64,000 bases of DNA from Panorpa germanica (taxonomy: Eukaryota > Arthropoda > Insecta > Mecoptera > Panorpidae). Below are positions 1 through 13,272 of the stretch, piece by piece. The position numbers and the translations under genes are program-made. The notes under the pieces were generated by a model. It had not been told where the DNA came from, did not search any database, and was given only the letters and a program-made list of their open reading frames with translations. The DNA lies in contig OY783217.1 in NCBI GenBank assembly GCA_963678705.1, positions 1,860,001 to 1,924,000 on the forward strand, in the 5' to 3' direction. The first letter of the stretch is position 1. The number at the start of each line of letters is the position of its first letter.

Positions 1-3000
1 ATCCAGGGTAAACTTGTGGTCAATGTCGCATAGTCTGTGAATTATGGCAGCTGTTATTAAGATGTTCTATGTCTGTGACTCTCTTAGGCTCTGTTAACCT
101 TAAGAAAGGTGATCAACTTCTATATACTCAGGAAGCGTTTTTGAAATGACTATGGCATTAGGTAATATATGACATGAGCGTATAATTGTCGTATAATTAC
201 TTTAATTACTCATAAGTGTACCTGTTGTTTATTTTAATTATTGTGGTATAATAGGACTATTATTATTAAAATTAAGTATTTTTAGAATGGTCTTGTCTTG
301 TGATTTTATCGTATTTTATTACCGGTTGATCAAGAAGAAGGGCAAAACAAGAGCAACTTTTTAGAAAAAGAAAACGCGAAAAGAAATTGCATATATTTGA
401 ATAGAAAAATTAAAAAATCCGACTTCACAAAATGAGTGCACAAGCCTATTGGTTTTGGTTCAAAAATAAGTTTTCTTTTATTACTCTCCATTAAAAAAAA
501 ACAGTTGTCTTCGTGTACTATAATGAAAAGCCGTTAAAATCCAATAATTAACGTTATTTGGTGCCCCCCTTATGCTTATCCAAACGTTTTTAGTCCCTTT
601 TTAATCGCATTAGCTATATAAATGACTTCAATAAGGATTCTATTCATGTGCGTCCACAAAAAAAATATCAAGGAAGAGTTTAATCCAACCAGTGAAAATT
701 TATCACATACTCGAATCCATCTAGGCTATTTGTCATAGTTTAATTTTATCCAGTGTAAATTTATATAATTCTCAAGTCATGACTTTATAAACTCACTCCA
801 AAGTAATATCTCGCATCTGCTGTAAATTTCTCTCAGACTAGCCCAAATTTCTATTTCTACCGTTCCTAGTGTAACTTAATCACAAACTTATATTTTATCC
901 TATAAAAAGTAGGTTCATTCCAGATCTATGTCCATTTTATTTAATCGATTTTTTTTCTTTGACTTATTATTCTGTTTATTTTAAAATCCTTGTTTATCAA
1001 TATTTAGCTTCCAAAATAATATTTACATACAAATAAAAATTTGTTTATTCACTAATAAATAACCTAAAATAATATGAAAATAACTTTGTGATAGACACGA
1101 TATACAGCCCGCTCAAAATCCATTGCGTATATTCGTGTAGTACTAGTGGCAGTAGTAGCTAGTCTAAGATTAAACTCCAAAAAGAAAATGTTGATATATT
1201 GCTGACGTCAATTGTTTTTACAAACGTCGTTCAATGTTTTAGTTTTACGTTATCGACTTCGCGGTAAGCTTCAACAACAATCAATTAATTTTGCCAAAAA
1301 TGTCAAAAGCCAACGTCTTATATTTTACTATGTAATTTATAAATTTATTATTTTAATATATTAAATTTGTTATGTTTCTCTCATATACAATTTCAAATAT
1401 AAAATAAATTTGCTACTAGTAAGAATATTTTACCTTTGTAAAAAACTTTTTTAATGATAAGGAAATTATATGTGTAACCCTTGTCCTTGTAGATTTCTAT
1501 GTTTTATTTATAATTGTAAATAAATAACGATTGATAAGTTTTTTTTGTAAAAATACTTCCACTTCATACAAAACTTCTAAATATTTCATGGTATGAATAA
1601 TATCCTCTATTTACATATTGCAAAAAACAAATGATAAATTTAATATGAAGGTTGTGTTCGTATTATGTATTGACCAGCGGGTCCTTAAGTAACCAATTAT
1701 TTTAAAAAATAAGAAATCGTTTTGCGTCACGTTTTATTATTATCATCTTTTATTTTTTGAATTGCCAAATGATGGCATGGGTAAAAAGAACTCTTGTTCA
1801 AAAACCAAAACTACACAGGAATATTACTGAATTGTGTGTGGCAGAGTGTACGATGAAGCCTTAGTTTACTTATTTACTTTTTTTACTAGTGACCAGCACC
1901 GTCCTGACACTTCGTCCTTGTAATGCTGTTAGAGGTCGATCTTACCAAAAATGTTACTTTACACAATATTTTTCAATCTGAGATTTCATTTTATCTAAAA
2001 TAAATTTCAGTCGATATCCAAAAGGTTATTACGCCGTCTAAGGACCCAAGGACAATGAAAACGAATTTTTCTTTTGTAAAAGTAATAATTTGCTTATTGT
2101 AGTCAATATAATTAAAATTTATAGAATATTGTATCGCAGAATTTTGAATACCCCAGCTAAATTTGGACATGGGTGCCCCAATTCTCATTTTGGGGATTTA
2201 ACAGCAGTAATGAGTTTATAGTTAATTTATGTGAGCCCCCTCTTGATAGAACCCTCAATCAATTACCCATTTTGCCGATACAATCATTGTTAAAAATATT
2301 CTGACAATTTCATTTTCTATAAAAATTTTAAAATCATGTTCCAGATGAGTTAAAGGCAGGAACGAAAGTTTTACAAATTGTGGAATAAATTTCATATAAT
2401 GATTACGTATGAATATTATTATTTTAAACTCATATATATACAGGTATACGTAACATACCTACATGAAAAGAAAGCTTAATTAATATATTAGGACAAAATA
2501 CATGTATTCACAACTGGAATATTTTTTATTTGCGATAATGCATGCAACCTTTCACTCACTACCAGAAAGATTATATTATAAAACTCTGTTTAATGCATAT
2601 ATGAACAGTTTATTTTGATAGTGGAGTAAGTCCACTTTAAATAAAAAAACTTATCTATAAGAATAATGTCAATTATTATCGAAATTATATATACTTAATT
2701 TTGCAATAGTGTTAATTTATTCAAAATCTTTATTTTACCTTATTTAAGGCCACATTCTATTATTTCTTGTTTTAAGAAAATATAGACTTGGTCCACTTTC
2801 AAAATTAGCAAATTCATGTGCTGCTGTAATTTGTTTTCCAAATAAATAAATTACAAACTAGGCTTACGCATTGAACTTGTAGAGTAAATTTATCAAATAT
2901 ATTTTCCAGATTATTATATGCAATGGAGAGAAACCTATTATTAATACAAATATTAAAAAGAGAGAGTGAGAAGTCTCACTTTACCCAAAACTTGTTCCAT

Positions 3001-3928
3001 GATTAAAATTTATATTACGCAGCGTTCTAATAATTTTTAACAGAGATTGATTAATTCTAAAATAAAGCTTGAAGTACTGTTACTACTTATATACTATTTT
3101 TAGGAAATGTTATTAGGGTCACGGTCTAGGACTCTAGGCTGCGGAATTTCGCAAAACCGAAAATAAATTTTAAGTAATATTTTGTTCAATTTATTTTTGT
3201 ATTACTGGTTGACCTAGATTCATTTTCATTTACGCAGGTCATTGGGTTAGGTTACCTCTGGATTTTTTTTCTATAACTGAAATTATTCCTTTGCTATTGT
3301 GAAATTGTGCAACTCTATTCAACTTCGTTTTCGTCACATCTTTTTTTTAGCTGTTTCAATATTTAGTTACGTTTAGACGGTTAATATTTATGGTTAATAA
3401 ATTTAACTAGGTTGTGGTTTTAGTCGTAATTCTATAAATTTCTACTACTTATTAATTAGTCTTTCAGAACCACAGATGTCTTAATTATTTTTTAATTTGA
3501 CACGATATTATTGAAGATTGCAGTTATAACTGTTTGATTTAACGGTACACGAAAATGAGTAATTTGTCATTTTTTTAATTCTCTGCTGACATCATTGCGC
3601 CAAAGATCCCGTATAAATATTATATGAGTATTAGTGCACAACATAATTCTAATAAATAAATAACAAAATGGCCGGTATAAATCATTTCAAATTGTAGTTA
3701 ACTATATATTCATCACTTTTTTTGTAAATCGTTATAGCATTATAATAACAGGCCAGATGTAACTAATTCTCCGAGCCGTGAATGCATAGGTGCCTAACAA
3801 TTGACAATGGAGTTTGTGATAAATTTATACTAGATGGAATAAAATCATCTCTAACTTTTATCTCGGAATCTACATTTGGATTTGAAATCTGCGTAAATGC
3901 GAATTAATCTGGGTTTGCAATGTTATTT
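1..3928. other. Intergenic DNA, no gene seen
   Basis: AT-rich sequence with no open frame that looks protein-coding. The short frames present lack a plausible start, splice sites or recognisable composition. I see no RNA gene and no clear repeat structure here. Confidence 0.6.
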
Positions 3929-4013
3929 AAGGTAAGCGTCCACAGGTTCATATCACTCACAATATAACACATCATTGATTCCATATCGTTTGATGAGGAC
4001 CTGTGGATGCCTT
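3929..4013. mobile_element. Very short inverted-repeat element (MITE remnant)
   Basis: An 85-bp segment is bounded by imperfect inverted ends, AAGGTAAGCGTCCACAGGT on the left and ACCTGTGGATGCCTT on the right. A possible TA target duplication flanks it (TA before AGG, TA after CCT). The same end motif, GCGTCCACAGGTCC, recurs alone near 9978, which supports a dispersed family. It has no coding capacity. Superfamily is unknown; a TA duplication would suit Tc1/mariner. Confidence 0.5.
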
Positions 4014-4382
4014 AATTTGCGTTGTAAATTTAGAAATAAATTGATGAATATTACGCTATTACTATCACTAATTCTAAGATGTTATTAATAAAATAATCAA
4101 AAAACAGGTTTAAATAAATAGGCTTTGAAGAAACCTAATTTGCAAAATGTCAATTTCGACAGTTTATATGTCAGCCATAGAGGTATTTATATTCGTATAT
4201 TGTTTTTCAATTTTTGTCATTCACTCATTTCCTAACTTTAAAAATAATTTTTAAAAATAAAAGTGAAAACAACGATTGATGCCAAGGTTACGTGGCACTT
4301 ACTGTAATACTTTCATACCAATTACATATTTACATAATACGCGTTAATACATACTCGCAAGATGCAAGAAGTATTACATGAA

Positions 4383-4537
4383 TGCAGTGGCGGATATGTC
4401 AGAATGTCACCAGTGGGCCCTTAGTAATATAAACCCTTGATATATGTATGGTGTTGATTAGATACTATGTAGTTTTTTTTTCTAACTTTCTTTAACTTGT
4501 ACCACATTCAGTGGTTTTAGGCTAGTACGCCACTGCA
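4383..4537. mobile_element. 155-bp MITE with perfect 10-bp ends and TGAA duplication
   Basis: The left end TGCAGTGGCG is the exact reverse complement of the right end CGCCACTGCA. Both sides are flanked by TGAA, which fits a 4-bp target-site duplication. The 155-bp body is non-coding. Related ends appear as single matches near 6103 (GCAGTGGCG). This is a convincing non-autonomous DNA transposon copy; its family is unassigned. Confidence 0.7.
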
Positions 4538-4807
4538 TGAACGTATTTAACGTATTCCAAACCATTTGAATCGAAGAGCTCGTTATATCACGCAACGGAC
4601 CAGCGTTATGTTTGCTGGAGTTGGTTGTTCTTTCGTTATATGTATTGTATAAGCATAAAATATATTTGCCACTAGTGAAAATTCGAAATTGTATATGTAA
4701 GACTGTACCCTGTCTCATTCAATACTCAGGTAACTCATAATGCAGATAAACTTGCCGAGCACCGCTGAAATGCTAGAAACCCGAATATAGCTCCAGTCCG
4801 TACTAAT

Positions 4808-5302
4808 GCCGGTTTCACACCAGACAAAACAACAAAACACCAACAAAAACACCAATGTTTACACCAAAGAGACAGTTCTTAAAACATTTTTGTCTTTAAA
4901 AACTATTTTAGTAAAGAAAACACATTTCCATCTGGAGTCGGTAAGATGAAAGGAAAACACGTTTGTTGTTGATTTTTAGTTTGCTTGGTTCGAACACGCA
5001 GTTTTGTTTTTTGTGAACATTTGCGCTTGTCAGTTGTTGTTTATCATTTGGCTAGCAACTAGTTCCAAGAGCAGTTATAAATAAGTGCAGAATACTGTGG
5101 ATTAAAGATAAGACCAGCAATTTAATAGAAATGTATCGCCAACACAATAATTTGTGGAATACTAAATTTTTATGGGACACACAGAAAAACTCTAAAAACA
5201 AACCCAGTCTGTTCACAAAACTGAACTGTTTTAAAATAAAACTAAACATGTTTTTGTTTTATTTTTTTGAAAACAAAACTGTCTTTTTGGTGTACAACCA
5301 GC
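4808..5302. mobile_element. 495-bp inverted-repeat element
   Basis: The left end GCCGGTTTCACACCA matches the reverse complement of the right end (GCTGGTTGTACACCA) at 12 of 15 positions. Both ends run on into A-rich sequence containing AAAACA and CACCAAAAA runs. Short open frames inside are low-complexity and not credible genes. Probably an old non-autonomous DNA transposon; no clear target duplication. Confidence 0.5.
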
Positions 5303-8260
5303 ATAAAAACTAAATATTCGCAGATGTCTTACAAATGAATTCGATGATAGGTATATGAGGCATCGACACCATATCGAGTTATCGGAGATAGGATTGAAAA
5401 ATGTTACTTCTTAATGACTTTCGGAGAGCACAAAAACAGTATAAGATTTTTAGAATACTTTTGAAAGAGTTCTTATTTAGAATCCTACATCACCATAAAA
5501 ATAGGCTACGACCGGGTCTGACTGTGCTACAACACCATTCATAAAGAATCATTTTAAAAAATAATTCTTAACAACATTATTCGTATAAATACAACCGGCC
5601 ATCTACGAGGTCTCGCCCATAACATTTGATAATAAGTTTTTTGGCTTGAGTATACAAAATATATTTATGATATTAAGTAATTCGTGAAAACCAGTTTTAA
5701 ATGTAAATTAGAAATTAGATAGAATTTTACTTGAATGTTTGGCTGTATTCGATTGTTCATTTGCATGTATTTGTATGATTTCGTAAACACGGCGAAACAA
5801 GAACCAAGAAAGCATGACTTGGTTAATCCAGTTATTCTTATGTAAGAATTTTATATTTATGTTTTTTTTTTTATTTTTATTATTGTATAATAGATTCTGT
5901 TATTATTTGCACAAAGAGAAAAAAAAATCTATTTTATTTTATTTATTTTTCTTACAATAAACGAAGTATTTTATATGTACATATTTAATAGAAATAATAA
6001 ATGCCAACTAATTATAATTATTAATAATGTACTAAGTATATTTGTATAAGTAAATATAGAATTTAGACGTCTGATGCTATAGTTAGAACAGTTGTGCTTT
6101 GCAGTGGCGTACATTGAATGTTCTAGTAGAAGAAAGGAGGGTTGGGGGACGGAGGAGGGAGTACATTGATGTAACGCACAAGGTGTGTCTTAATCCATAG
6201 AATTGATTAAAGAGAATACAGGGGACAAAGACAAATAGAAAGTCTTAATTCGGCACTGATTCATGGGTTCAGTCCATACAGGTTGTTACATTTTTAAATA
6301 TGTGCTTTTCATCCTTTTCAACACATATTTTGGTTCGCTTTCTGAAATTTTTCAATAGTCTGACATCCCAAAAGAGATTCTATTCTTCTAGCGATATTTT
6401 CTAGCTTGGCGAGTACTGTTTTTGGCGGACGACACATTTTATAATCTCTCCTGGATGCCAAAATTTATACTACTTTGAGCAACGATATTTCGTTCTATGA
6501 CTCCCAGTATAACTCTGATTCTTATGTAAACATCAACAATATTTGGATGCGTGGCAATATGATGCTATATATTTCTGAGAACTAATCTGGTTGAGCTTTG
6601 GTCGAACTCGGGAAAGGATCTTACTGAGTCTGACTATGACTTGAGCAGAGATAATCATTACTATTTCATTCTTGCATTGTATCAGTCCTTATATTTGTTT
6701 ATACCTAACAAATACAGTACTATCTTACGTATTTATTTCCGCACTATTCTTTTTCGCAATGTTTTGACCAATTTTTTTTACAGTATTTATTTATTAGCCG
6801 TTGGACAAACAAATAACGTTCTTAAAATAATTACAGAGTTAAACATGGTTTGAAACCTTGGAACGATATGATAGCGCTTAACATAAAATGTAATTATTGC
6901 CCAACCTTTACCTTTAGACTTATTGTTTCTGGAACAATAAAACATTGCCTTCGTGATTATTGGGCGGTTTTTAGTATAGAGATTGCCCTGGCCCTTTTTG
7001 GTGCCAAGGTTTGAAATCATGGTCGGTTTAGCGGAAGTTCTACACGGAAGCAAATAGTTTACAAAAGTAGAGCATAATACTTCATCGCTCTTCCAAAGGT
7101 AACAAACATACGAAAAGTTATTATAGAAAAAATTACATTAACAATAACAAAAAATGTACATGTTTTTATATATAGGAATTATTACATTTATATGTATGCT
7201 ACTAACACATACTTGCAAATAAATTAACATTTGAAATGCTTAGTTGTGCAGCGGATATTGATAGCGATTTTTATCTAACTGCTTTCAAAGTCATAGTTGT
7301 TGTTAATATTTTGATTTATCGTTGTAACTTTTAGAATATCTGAACTATTTATTAAAATAAAAACAAAGTCATAATTCCGCATAAATTTGCAATATTAGAT
7401 TCTATTATTATCGATTGTGAACTTTATTAACACTATTTATATCTACAAGGTAGTCCCAAAGTTATCACTCACTTACATTTCTTATGAGATCGATAAGAAA
7501 ATATAAATATTATATACATATAGTATTTCTCGTCAAACAAAGAAAAGGAGCTGCTTCGGTTTAGGCCCCTATTTTGATAAAATCGTCTAATTTTAAATAG
7601 TATCGGTATATTTTTTGTTAAATAGACCAACACTGGTTTTACTCTTCAAAAAGTCAATTCTATTCTTTTATTTTCACGTATATTCTTTGACAATTGTAAT
7701 TCTTGCTTTTGATAATACCTACATCTGAAATATATTCTACAAAATTCGGACCATCTGATCACTTTAAGTTTGATATCTTTAAACAAAATAATAGAGTTAA
7801 TGAGACTCCCTTTCATAAAATCCTTTGTATATCAAACCCACTAAATCGCAACGCAGTTTACAGAAGTAAATGACCTGGTATTAGTTCGTCCTTTGTAATT
7901 TCGGGGAAAACAACTGAATCATCGCAATTGCAATGCGTTTTTGAGTATATGTGGTCTATGGTAATAAAGCGAACAGAACCAAAACAAACACAACGAAATA
8001 AATAGGGTGATGACACTTGTAACACACTGTGCCCAACCAGTGTACAGTAAGCGTGCCTCGTTGTATGAGTACGTTTTTCTATCTTTGTGATAAAACAAAC
8101 GATGTAAGATGAACGCAGAAATGAATATACGTTTAGTCATGTAGCCTCCAGCCATGCACATATAGCAAGACAAGTATTTTATGAGTTTAACAATATGCCA
8201 AGGTGCAAACTAGTAATTAATACACTTTGGAATTCACGATAACAATATTTATAAACTTTT
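5303..8260. other. Intergenic DNA with one inverted repeat
   Basis: No gene was recognised. A 19-bp imperfect inverted pair lies at 6843-6861 and 7004-7022 (16 of 19 paired, core AAACCTTGG), about 180 bp end to end. It could be a small hairpin-type element. The rest is AT-rich filler. Confidence 0.5.
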
Positions 8261-8578
8261 CTGGTAAGTCCGGTACAGAATAGTGCAACTCCAACATGCA
8301 ACATCCAGTATTCACATATTTTTATTCATAACTTGGTGTTATTTAGACATGAGTGTACTAAATTTGTTGAAGTTTTATCGTCGTCCAGACTAGTGCGATT
8401 TTATCATGCGACATTCATTTTAAACTCCATGTATTTTGGCGGGGTAAAAAGTAAAATTCTAAATAGCCCAGAACAAAAATTGTATAGGAGACGGACGATT
8501 AAAAATTAAATAAATAAAATAAAGTCGTAAAGATTACAAATGTCGCATGTTGGAGTCGTTCTAGTACAGACCAACCAG
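8261..8578. mobile_element. 318-bp MITE with ~40-bp inverted ends
   Basis: The two ends are inverted copies: CTGGT..., then the conserved block ACTCCAACATGC(A/G)ACAT, read inward from both sides. Identity between ends is high over about 40 bp with small gaps. The interior repeats a related ATGCGACATTC motif near 8405. It is non-coding and probably a non-autonomous DNA transposon. Confidence 0.6.
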
Positions 8579-8855
8579 TAGAAGTAAATACAAATCCTAT
8601 TATTTGATATATTTACGAGTATGTTGACCATATTTGTGTGCTGTATTTTGTTTAGTTATTATTTATCTATCATTAATCAACAAATATTATGCTTCAATAT
8701 GTTAAATCATCTGAATAATATGTGGAAGTGAAGGTCATTTGATAATGAAGGTCGTGTAATTGTCTATTTGTTTAATTAATTTATAAATCAAGAAGTTTTA
8801 TTATGAAAATATTTATGATTAGCTAAATAAGAGTTAAAAAATAAGAACTTATCGA

Positions 8856-9386
8856 CAATGGGCTTGTGTCCTATGTCTTAATTTCTAAAAAAGCGTACTA
8901 TATATTAATAAAGTGGGTTACTAGAACTTCAAATATTCAATTATTTTTTATTAACTCCTTTTATACCTCCTCATAAATCTCATAAATCTCTTCTATATGT
9001 ATTTATATATCAAAATATCAAATATTATTTACAGCTATTTCAAGGAACAAAAAAATTTCAATATTATATCAGCCGTAACAGATTTAAATAAAATAAAAAC
9101 TAATTATTCTTTAACTTGACTTGATTATTTGACTACGAACAGCTACAAAACATTACCACAGCACTGACCTACTCAACAAATAACTGACGTTAAAATGCAT
9201 TTCACGTCATACAAATTTGGCCGATCATTTCTAACGCTAAAATTACAATTCAAATTTTTAATTGCTATATCTCCGTCAACATTTAGATATTTAATAAAAC
9301 AGACACGCCAATACATATTTATTAACATCAATTTCAATCAACAATTGAAAAATCGACCACTAAAAAATGAGGACACAAGGCCATTG
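8856..9386. mobile_element. MITE family B, copy 1
   Basis: Bounded by CAATGGGCTTGTGTCC on the left and GGACACAAGGCCATTG on the right, an inverted pair with one mismatch. Two further copies lie at 52162-52792 and 60530-60997. The shared interior includes a block starting ATGCATTTCACGTCATACAA. This copy lacks about 100 bp of the middle found in the other two. A short open frame at 9195 lies inside the repeat and is repeat-derived, not a host gene. Confidence 0.75.
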
Positions 9387-12300
9387 CAGTATATTCGCTC
9401 GTTCGAAAAGTTTCGTTTGTTTTGAATGAATTAATAAATAACAAAAGCTAAAGACCTTTTAAAACAACGACATTCACAAAAAAGGATATTTATTGTATTA
9501 ATTATTAAAATAAATTTTAATAAGGAATGAATCGTGTCCATGTAACATTGAACTATGTTCATACATAATAAATAACTTTATTGAACAAAAAGTCGACAAA
9601 GACACATTGTATTCAATTTCCATAAACCTTCGACTTATTAATCACTTATTGTAAAAGGCCGATTAAAGTAAGAATTTAATTATATATATATATTTAGATA
9701 AAAGTCGGTACGGTATGGATTGTTGTTGCAAGGAATTGTAGCAATCTGAAATTTATAGGATTCTGTTACAAATCACGATTACGACTATGTACTTGTTTTT
9801 TTTAATCATTGTACTTCCCATGTGCAACTTTACCGCAATGAAATAGATAAACAATAGAAGAATTGTTCTCCAATGAGTAAAAGTAGAACAACAGTGTTGT
9901 CCTCTTTGGATTGGGAAACTTATTTTAACCTGAACGATCTCTAAAGAAAATAACAATTCACAGTGCAGAAACAAAGCGTCCACAGGTCCGTACTTCTCGC
10001 AATAAACGCATGGGATTTATCTTATCAAACGTGGAAGACGTTTTTAGTGCTATCTCTATTCATTATTATTGAATTTTTCGACAACGTGCATTAAATTTAT
10101 TGAGAGATGAGAATTTAAGATAACAAAATGTAATCGATTATAATTTAAAAAAAATTAAAGTGAAGAAATATGTTTTTATCTTTTATTCCAATGAAATTTA
10201 AAACTAAAACACTTGATAAGATTTGATTTAGATTCATAATTTTTCTATATACTTACATGTGTACATACATATAACAAATTGCATTTGCATACCTGTATCT
10301 AATATTTAATCGGAATATACTTAAAGATTAGATTAAAATAGCTCAAAAATCTGCTTTATATTTAATGGAAAAAAAGAGATTATTAAGTTAAAAACGAAGT
10401 ATTTTGAAACGTGACACTTTAACTTAAATATTTCAATTTGCAAATACATTTTTTCTACAATTTTGCATTGTAAATTATTTATGATAATAAGGGTTCCTAC
10501 CAATGCGCCTAGATTGATACGTCTGCATCTAGTCGTACACAACGACGCGACGGCTCTGTTGATGTCAATTAATTTTAGATATTGTTAGATACATTTCAAG
10601 GTTGCTCAAAATTTATTGATTTCCTTTAAAGGTATAATATAACTTACGCATTTAGTTCCTGCTTGCTTTGTTTACAACCGTGGGAAGTTTATAACCATTA
10701 TATATTATAACAAAATAACATTTATGTAGCATATATGTATATGCAGTGAAGAATACTAGACTACTCCGTTTAAAAAAATACTGAAGTTGAGAAAAACAAT
10801 AAAAATTAATCAACCGAAAGGCAAGACAGCCCATTATCTCTGTAAAAACAAGTCTAACGTTGTGAAATATTTATCAAGCAATTACTGTGTTTAGTGATTA
10901 TACTTTAGAGATTGTCTTCTAATTTTGAAATAACATGAATATAATGTAGTTACAAGTATATTTAAACACAGACAAATAGTTTTTTATTATTTGCAACAAT
11001 TGGTGCATTAATTACATATACTAAAACAAATTTGCATAGTTAAATAATGACTTGAATTATTTGAAATACTATAAAAAAGTATACACACGTAGTTTGACCT
11101 TGTCTATTGATATATATTATATAAGGATTGAAATAAATTAATATATTATATATGGAATACTCAATGTACAATTGATATATCTAACATTTGCACATAAGTA
11201 TATCAACTTGTAAGTGTAAGATTGTAAACCCATATAGAGATAAATATATTTATTTCATTTTAATATATGCTTATAAATTTGTAATATATATTGGCTAAAC
11301 ATGGTTATGTATATTTTTTATAAAAATATTGCTCTTTTGTCTTACATTTAATACATGATTTAGCAAATCATCATGGGATACAAAAGCACAAGGACAACGT
11401 TACGGCTGGACCGCACTTGCAACAGCTGATCTTGTTTGTTCTTCAACCTCGCTGCAGTGCATAGCTTACTCCTTGCTGGAATACCGTTACATCTCTCTAT
11501 GCTATTTAAATAAAGCCTGTCGCACACTGCAAGCGTATTGAAGCGACGGCTAATTAGGACGTAAATCGGCGGCTTGGTTGAGCGGCTAAAACCGATCAAA
11601 TTTGTGTATTGGAGTTGCTTTGCACTAACATAATTTTTCTAACAATTTCCTTGTGCGGTGAAACGATTATTAATGTAAAATGAGCCTTAATATATAGGTA
11701 CCTAAGGCTAATTTTATACTTAATATTATTCGTTTTACCAAAAACAGGATCGCTGGAAATTGCAAGTCAGAACAACGTCCTGAGATGTGTAAGTAGCACA
11801 AGGATAGAATAAGTACAGCGGACGTTCTAAACATTAAATTAGGGGAAATCACCAAAATGCATAAAAATGTTCAACGAATTAACAAGGTTAGAAATGTACT
11901 ATCTTTATATTATATTTATATACTTTTACAAAGATATCGGAAGTATTCTCGTGATGGTTATCGAAAAATTTCAGTTACAAAATGCACATATAAACATCGT
12001 GAATTCCGCTAGCGGGTTGTGCTCACACCATTTCTTTATATTTAGCCTTTTTGCTGGTATAAACGAACATACATATTGTAAAATTCTTTTAAATGAACAC
12101 ACTGATTATTAACCTTCAATTTCAATATCAATGTTTGATTTAATAATATGTACTAGTAGTACATGATAAACGCAATAGGTTCTTGGTTCGTATTCCAATT
12201 CCAGATCCAGTTCCAGTGCAATAACTTCTAGTTGTTTCATCATCAATGATAACAACATGATAATATTTTGTTACTATTAATTATATACTACTGCATACTC

Positions 12301-12763
12301 ATATATTAAATACTACATTTAATTAACAAATATTTTTCTATAAACAACTTTAATTAGTAATACTTGTACATATTGCTAATTTCAATTATTTTTAACCTGA
12401 TGAATGCATGTTACATTTTTTTAATCGATTTTATTATTTATAGATAACGTAATGTTAGTAACAATGGTGACTTAGCATGACTATTAATAAATCTACAGCT
12501 AAGAAATTATACTTTCCTAGCACGTGTGTGTACGTCCGTCTTAGAAAATTATACAACTTGTATTTTGCCCATTTTTGTCTATTGATGTGGATGGTAATAT
12601 TCCTTAATTTTATTCGGTTGTTTATTGAAACATATTTTATTTTACAACACATGTAGTAAATAAACAATATTTGCTGTCACTTGTTACTATTAATACCAAC
12701 GACTTGCTCCTGTCGTTGCTTACGTTTTAGACGTCATTTACGTCCGGTCTGAGCGGGCAAGTT
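9387..12763. other. Intergenic DNA with one GC-rich island
   Basis: No gene can be supported. The sequence at about 11390-11590 is richer in GC than its surroundings and stays open on the minus strand for 79 codons, but lacks a credible start or splice sites and matches nothing I recognise. The single GCGTCCACAGGTCC near 9978 belongs to the small MITE family seen at 3929. Confidence 0.45.
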
Positions 12764-12843
12764 ATGGTGTTGCCGCAGTCTGATAAAATATGGAGTGATA
12801 TTATTTAAACCGCTAATATTCAAATAAAAATTATTGCTTACAA
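12764..12843. repeat. Dispersed repeat, copy 1 of 2
   Basis: About 80 bp beginning ATGGTGTTGCCGCAG and running through a GATATTATTTAAA block resembles 52998-53078 in the same orientation, with scattered substitutions. Length and AT content suggest a fragment of an interspersed element. No open frame. Confidence 0.6.
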
Positions 12844-13078
12844 TCTTAGATATCTTTTGAGGAAAATGTTATATAAAAATAGGTAATACAAATATTATCT
12901 CTGTCTGTTCTTTTCATCAATATATGATACATGTTCGTTCAGTGTGGCGAGTTTTAGCAACGCATCACTGCGCATACTATACTATGCAATAACAGTAGTG
13001 GACGGCTGTAATTCGTGAGATGTCGGTTTACCGACCCCTACTTTAATCCTACTGTTTACAAATTTTATCTTTTCCTGC

Positions 13079-13272
13079 GTCCACACTCTTGCGTGTTCGG
13101 GTACGAATGCACTGTTAGACCGTGATATAGATCGTGTTCACAGGTAAAAGATTCATGTATTCGTATACGAATACGAACGATTTCGCTCTATTAGCTGTAA
13201 ATAAAATACATCAAAGCGTAGGAATGTGACAATCGGAAGAGAGCACAAATAGGCGAACACGCATAGAGTTTG
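13079..13272. repeat. Possible inverted-repeat element around an 18-bp palindrome
   Basis: ACTCTTGCGTGTTCG on the left pairs with CGAACACGCATAGAGT on the right, giving inverted ends about 190 bp apart. Between them, 13157-13174 is a perfect 18-bp palindrome, GTATTCGTATACGAATAC. It could be a small transposon; alternatively the palindrome may be a protein-binding dyad. Confidence 0.4.

Noticed and set aside
7919..8173. 84-codon minus-strand frame with Cys- and Tyr-rich sequence
   Set aside because: Composition matches random AT-rich translation, with no domain and no conserved pattern.
9195..9425. 76-codon frame with a related frame at 60754-60960
   Set aside because: Both lie inside copies of the same MITE; the similarity comes from the repeat, not from a conserved host protein.
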